In this document: piece by piece, positions 6,998 to 9,510 of the stretch
Position numbering within the stretch: position 1 is the first letter of the stretch
How the letters are laid out: every line of letters begins with the position of its first letter
Source of the DNA: CAIOYC01 sp964243985
Lineage (GTDB): Bacteria > Pseudomonadota > Alphaproteobacteria > Caulobacterales > Caulobacteraceae
Length of the DNA: 9,510 nt
NCBI GenBank assembly: GCA_964243985.1
Contig: CAXTHJ010000091.1
Span: forward strand, 1-9,510
Direction of reading: 5' to 3'
The notes under the pieces: model-generated
The model's database searches: none
What the model was told of the DNA's origin: nothing
What the model saw: only the letters and a program-made list of their open reading frames with translations
Program-made: the position numbers and the translations under genes

Positions 6998-8155
6998 ATC
7001 GCCGCCGATCCCCCCGCCGCCGCTCAAGCCTACCTGGACCGGATCGCCCCGGCGACGCGGGCGTTAGCGAATGCGCGCGGGGAAGCGGACCATTGGCGGA
7101 TCGTGTTCGTTTCTGCCCTCGTGGGCGTAGCGCTTCTGCTCCTTTGGAGATGCCGATTGCTGCCGAGCGTTCAAGCGCGGCTGGCGCCGATATCGCCGCG
7201 AGACGGTTGGACATCGCTGGCCTGCGCCGGGCTGTTCGCCCTTGTGCTGGATGCGGTTTCCATGGGCGTTACTGCGTTGGCCGGCCATCTTTGGCCCGTC
7301 GGCGCAGCGGCGTCGCCCGGCGTCACGGGTGCGGTTTCGCAGCTATTTCTGGCGGGTCTGGTCGGTGGCGTCGGGCTATGGCTTGTTTTCGCCGTGGTGA
7401 CATGGAGCGGCCGGCGGGGATGGGTCGTTCTGACCATCCTGGCGGCGTTCGTCATCTTCGGCGCCGTCCTGGTCACGCCTTTGACGCTCCTGCCCGCAAC
7501 CCGCGGTGACGTGGCCGCCAACGGGCCCGCCGCCGCGTCAATCCTGCGGTTTGCGGAGAAGGGCGGGCTCGATGCCAAAATCCTTTACGTGTTCAAGGGC
7601 GGCAACCCCGTCGACGTGGATATGGAGGGCGCGGGGCCGTTCGCGCACGCCGCCGTCAGCCGGGCCGCCCTCGCTGCGCCGACTCCTGAGGCCTACGCCG
7701 CCATCGGCCATCTGCTCGGTCATTATCGGCATAGGGATCTGTGGTCGTTGTCGCTGCTGTGGTCGGGGTTCGCGGCGGCGTTTTTTTGGGCGGCGTCGAC
7801 CGTGCGGCGGGGCGTGGCTCTAAGGGCGGAGCGGGCGGCTTCAGCGTCCGTTGTGGTGGCGAGGGCGCTTCCGTTGGTAGGTCTGATCGCCTGGAGCCTG
7901 ATGCTGTTCGGAACGCCGATCTTCAATATCTTCGACCAGTGGATCAATTATCGCGCCGATGATTACGCCCTGACGCAGACGAACGATCCGGACGCCCTTT
8001 GCCGCTGGCTTCTGGCCGCGGAGGTCCACGGCAAGGCCGATCCATCGGCGCTGGAATCCATCCTCTTCTTCGATCACCCACCTCTCAAAGCCCGACTCGT
8101 CAAAGCCATGGCGTGGAAGGCGCGGCGCGAAGCGGCGGCGAGGCCCGGGCTTTAA
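6998..8155 (+). CDS. M48/Ste24-like membrane protein lacking protease catalytic residues
   Basis: The frame encodes 385 residues if read from ATC at 6998, or 350 from a GTG at 7103. The upstream start is preferred: a perfect AGGAGG lies six bases before the ATC, and the added residues (AADPPAAAQAYLDRI...) are what I recall at the start of related alphaproteobacterial M48 proteins. No ATG, GTG or TTG occurs between the in-frame stop at 6965 and 7103. About six membrane segments are seen (roughly 38-50, 72-95, 115-137, 142-165, 249-267, 289-307). The C-terminal half resembles CAAX protease 1/Ste24: ILYVFKGGNPVDVDMEG, an AAIGHLLGHYRH motif, NYRADDYAL, then DPSALESILFFDHPPLKAR. The zinc motif HExxH is HLLGH (238-242), without the catalytic Glu, and the Glu expected before RAD is Asn317. 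It is therefore probably not an active protease. A run of seven T (7781-7787) sits in the frame. It may be a pseudoenzyme or an early pseudogene. Confidence 0.75.
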   Translation: MAADPPAAAQAYLDRIAPATRALANARGEADHWRIVFVSALVGVALLLLWRCRLLPSVQARLAPISPRDGWTSLACAGLFALVLDAVSMGVTALAGHLWPVGAAASPGVTGAVSQLFLAGLVGGVGLWLVFAVVTWSGRRGWVVLTILAAFVIFGAVLVTPLTLLPATRGDVAANGPAAASILRFAEKGGLDAKILYVFKGGNPVDVDMEGAGPFAHAAVSRAALAAPTPEAYAAIGHLLGHYRHRDLWSLSLLWSGFAAAFFWAASTVRRGVALRAERAASASVVVARALPLVGLIAWSLMLFGTPIFNIFDQWINYRADDYALTQTNDPDALCRWLLAAEVHGKADPSALESILFFDHPPLKARLVKAMAWKARREAAARPGL

Positions 8156-8181
8156 CGCGATGTTTCCGCTCCGGGTTTAAG
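8152..8181 (+). promoter_or_regulatory. Possible promoter of the desaturase-like gene
   Basis: TTAACGC (8152-8158), overlapping the stop of the M48-like gene, differs at one position from the Caulobacter -35 consensus TTGACGS. TTTAAG (8176-8181) is a fair -10 candidate at 18-base spacing, eight bases before the ATG. The next gene has no ribosome-binding site, which would fit a leaderless transcript. The -10 match is weak. Confidence 0.3.
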
Positions 8182-8189
8182 ATCGTCCC

Positions 8190-8933
8190 ATGCTGTTTTC
8201 GATCCTTGTGGAAATCGCCGTCTTCGCGCTGTTCGGGGCGCTGTCCTTCCTGTTTCACGACCGGGCGGATCAGCCGCTGATCCGGCGCGATCTGATCATC
8301 GACGCGATTTATTTCCTGGGCGGGCTTTTGGTCTACAACCAGATTATCGTCTGGATTTTCGGCCATGTTCAGCCGCCGGCGGCGGTGCGGGCGGTGAGAG
8401 ACTGGCCCCTTTGGGGGCAGATCGCCGTCCTGGTGGTGGTCTACGACGTCCTGCAGTACTGGCTGCACCGCTGGTTCCACGGCGACCTGATGTGGCGCGT
8501 CCACGCCGTGCATCACTCGGCGCAGGAGATCGACGTGATGACGGGCTTTCGCAATCACCCGGTGAACTTCATCCTCGGCGTCGGCGGCCCGACCGCGTTG
8601 CTGCTGGCTTTAGGATTTTCGCCGGCGGCCTTCGCCGCGCTGGCGCCGTTCAACTTCGGCATGGCGGCCCTGGTGCACGCCAACCTGAACTGGACCTACG
8701 GGCCATTCCGCTATGTGCTGTCGAGCCCGATGTTCCACCGCTGGCATCACGCTATCGTGGAGGGCAGCCTCTCGCGAAACTACGCCCCGAACTTCCCGAT
8801 CTGGGATGTGCTGTTTGGCACCTTCCATATGCCGGTGGGCGAAAAGCCCGTCGCCTATGGCGCGCCTGAGGCGCCCGAGACCTTCATCGGCCAGATGGCC
8901 TATCCATTTCGGAAAACCGCCCTTAGCGCCTGA
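8190..8933 (+). CDS. Sterol desaturase / fatty acid hydroxylase superfamily membrane protein
   Basis: This 247-residue integral membrane protein carries the histidine-rich di-iron signature of the superfamily: HRWFH (93-97), HAVHH (105-109), an isolated His123 in FRNHPVNF, His163 in LVHANLNW, and HRWHH (183-187). Hydrophobic segments lie at about residues 3-22, 38-58, 75-90 and 125-155, leaving the His clusters on one membrane face. Such enzymes use O2 and two iron atoms to hydroxylate or desaturate lipids, sterols or carotenoids. Bacterial members have varied substrates (for example ornithine lipids, fatty acids, hopanoid-like lipids), and none can be chosen here. All ligand motifs are intact and the length is normal. 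The start ATG has no ribosome-binding site. The gene lies 34 bases after the M48-like gene and converges on proB. Confidence 0.88.
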   Translation: MLFSILVEIAVFALFGALSFLFHDRADQPLIRRDLIIDAIYFLGGLLVYNQIIVWIFGHVQPPAAVRAVRDWPLWGQIAVLVVVYDVLQYWLHRWFHGDLMWRVHAVHHSAQEIDVMTGFRNHPVNFILGVGGPTALLLALGFSPAAFAALAPFNFGMAALVHANLNWTYGPFRYVLSSPMFHRWHHAIVEGSLSRNYAPNFPIWDVLFGTFHMPVGEKPVAYGAPEAPETFIGQMAYPFRKTALSA

Positions 8934-8940
8934 AACCAAG

Positions 8941-9117
8941 ATGGCCTATGGCGGCGAGGCGACCGAATACGACGTCTATCCGCAAACCCTATGGGAGCCG
9001 CTGGGCCCGCCTGCCGCTGATGGTGGGCGCTGCCCCGAACCTGCCCGAGAGCGAAATCCTGTTCGCCGGCGGCGCTGGGCTACCGCGATAAACATTAGTC
9101 ATCCTCGGGATACGTAG
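8941..9117 (+). pseudogene. Possible decayed coding remnant
   Basis: The 205-base gap between the desaturase and proB holds two protein-like segments in different frames: MAYGGEATEYDVYPQTLWEP from 8941, and RWARLPLMVGAAPNLPESE followed by ILFAGGAG in the next frame (about 8999-9082, stop at 9089). Together they could be the end of a gene broken by a one-base shift. The nominal 58-codon frame from 8941 turns Arg-rich and ends inside the palindromic repeat. No ribosome-binding site is present and I do not recognise the family. It may be chance open sequence in GC-rich DNA. Confidence 0.22.
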
Positions 9118-9133
9118 CAGGTCCGAGAATGAC
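9098..9133. repeat. Palindromic repeat / possible bidirectional terminator between convergent genes
   Basis: GTCATCCTCGG (9098-9108) and CCGAGAATGAC (9123-9133) pair at ten of eleven positions around a 14-base loop. The element sits five bases beyond the proB stop and downstream of the desaturase, so it could end or protect transcripts from both sides. The arms share the GTCATCC core with the element at 3993-4033, suggesting one dispersed family. Confidence 0.65.
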
Positions 9134-9138
9134 GGAGA

Positions 9139-9510
9139 TTATTCGCCCATCAAGACCAGATCATCCCGATGCACCAGCACGCTGCGGCCGCGATAGCCGA
9201 GCACCGCCTCGATAGCGTCCGACTTCCAACCCTGGATCAACGCCGCGTCCTTCGCCCCGTAGGACGCGAGGCCCTTGGCTATGGCGCGGCCCGCCGCATC
9301 CTTGATCAAGACGGCGTCGCCCTTGTCAAAGCCCCCCTCCACGCCGCGCACCCCGGCGGGCAGGAGGCTCTTGCCGCTCCTCAGGGCCGCCGCGGCGCCC
9401 GCATCCACCACCAGCGCGCCCTGGGGTGAAAGCGATCCGGCGATCCACTGTTTGTAGGCGGCGGCGAGCTTTGTGGCCATGCCGCCTGTGCCGACCCCAG
9501 CCGAGGCGTT
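9139..9510 (-). CDS. proB: Glutamate 5-kinase, C-terminal part with PUA domain
   Basis: The frame is open from the right edge and ends with TAA at 9141-9139; the last 123 residues are seen. The enzyme phosphorylates L-glutamate with ATP in the first step of proline synthesis. NASAGVGTGGMATK at the edge is the conserved glycine-rich loop of the amino acid kinase domain, and KQWIAGSLSPQGALVVDAGA leads into a C-terminal PUA domain (about the last 85 residues) with SGKSLLPAGV, GDAVLIKD, AKGLASY and a final GRSVLVHRDDLVL. The PUA-bearing form, as in E. coli, is about 370 residues, so roughly two thirds of the gene lies outside the window. Feedback inhibition by proline is known for the family. An in-frame ATG at 9480 is internal and not the start. 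proA does not follow it here. Confidence 0.96.
   Translation of the reverse strand, partial: NASAGVGTGGMATKLAAAYKQWIAGSLSPQGALVVDAGAAAALRSGKSLLPAGVRGVEGGFDKGDAVLIKDAAGRAIAKGLASYGAKDAALIQGWKSDAIEAVLGYRGRSVLVHRDDLVLMGE

Noticed and set aside
6661..7509. Plus-strand open frame of 282 codons bridging the oxygenase and the M48-like gene
   Set aside because: It overlaps two better supported frames, is Arg-rich and has no motif or ribosome-binding site.
9139..9480. Stand-alone 113-residue PUA protein
   Set aside because: The frame continues upstream to the window edge through the glutamate kinase GVGTGG loop, so this is the end of proB.

Overview
The window looks like chromosomal DNA of a high-GC alphaproteobacterium, most likely from the Caulobacterales (Caulobacter/Phenylobacterium/Brevundimonas relatives). 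This rests on the strong G/C bias at third codon positions, the protein families present, promoter-like sites that fit the Caulobacter housekeeping consensus, and palindromic repeats of the GTCATCC...GGATGAC type. No phage, transposon, CRISPR array or RNA gene is visible.

Layout. At the left edge, on the minus strand, lies the N-terminus of a membrane-anchored protein that resembles the divergent polysaccharide deacetylase family (1-340, runs off the window). Upstream of it on the same strand is a small secreted protein of unknown function (420-944). A divergent intergenic region of about 155 bases separates it from a large DinG/XPD-type iron-sulfur DNA helicase (1100-3970, plus strand). After the helicase comes a palindromic repeat, then a compact plus-strand gene run: a SixA-type histidine phosphatase (4065-4568), a DUF952 protein (4578-4937), pyrD for quinone-dependent dihydroorotate dehydrogenase (4934-5962, 4-base overlap with DUF952) and an isopenicillin-N-synthase-like Fe(II) oxygenase (5987-6916). 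These are followed by a membrane protein related to M48/Ste24 proteases (6998-8155) and a sterol-desaturase-superfamily di-iron membrane enzyme (8190-8933). A 205-base gap holding a possible decayed coding remnant and a second palindromic repeat separates these from the 3' end of proB on the minus strand (9139-9510, partial).

How the genes relate. The sixA-DUF952-pyrD-oxygenase spacing suggests one transcript, with pyrimidine synthesis (PyrD) as the only clearly assigned pathway step. The M48-like and desaturase genes may be read from the same transcript or from their own weak promoters. The DNA helicase, the proB operon and the envelope genes at the left are separate units.

The most unusual locus is the M48-like gene. 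It has lost the catalytic Glu of HExxH and a presumed zinc-binding Glu, and its best-supported start is an ATC codon six bases after a perfect AGGAGG. The rest is mostly ordinary housekeeping sequence, with no clear new defence or mobile system.
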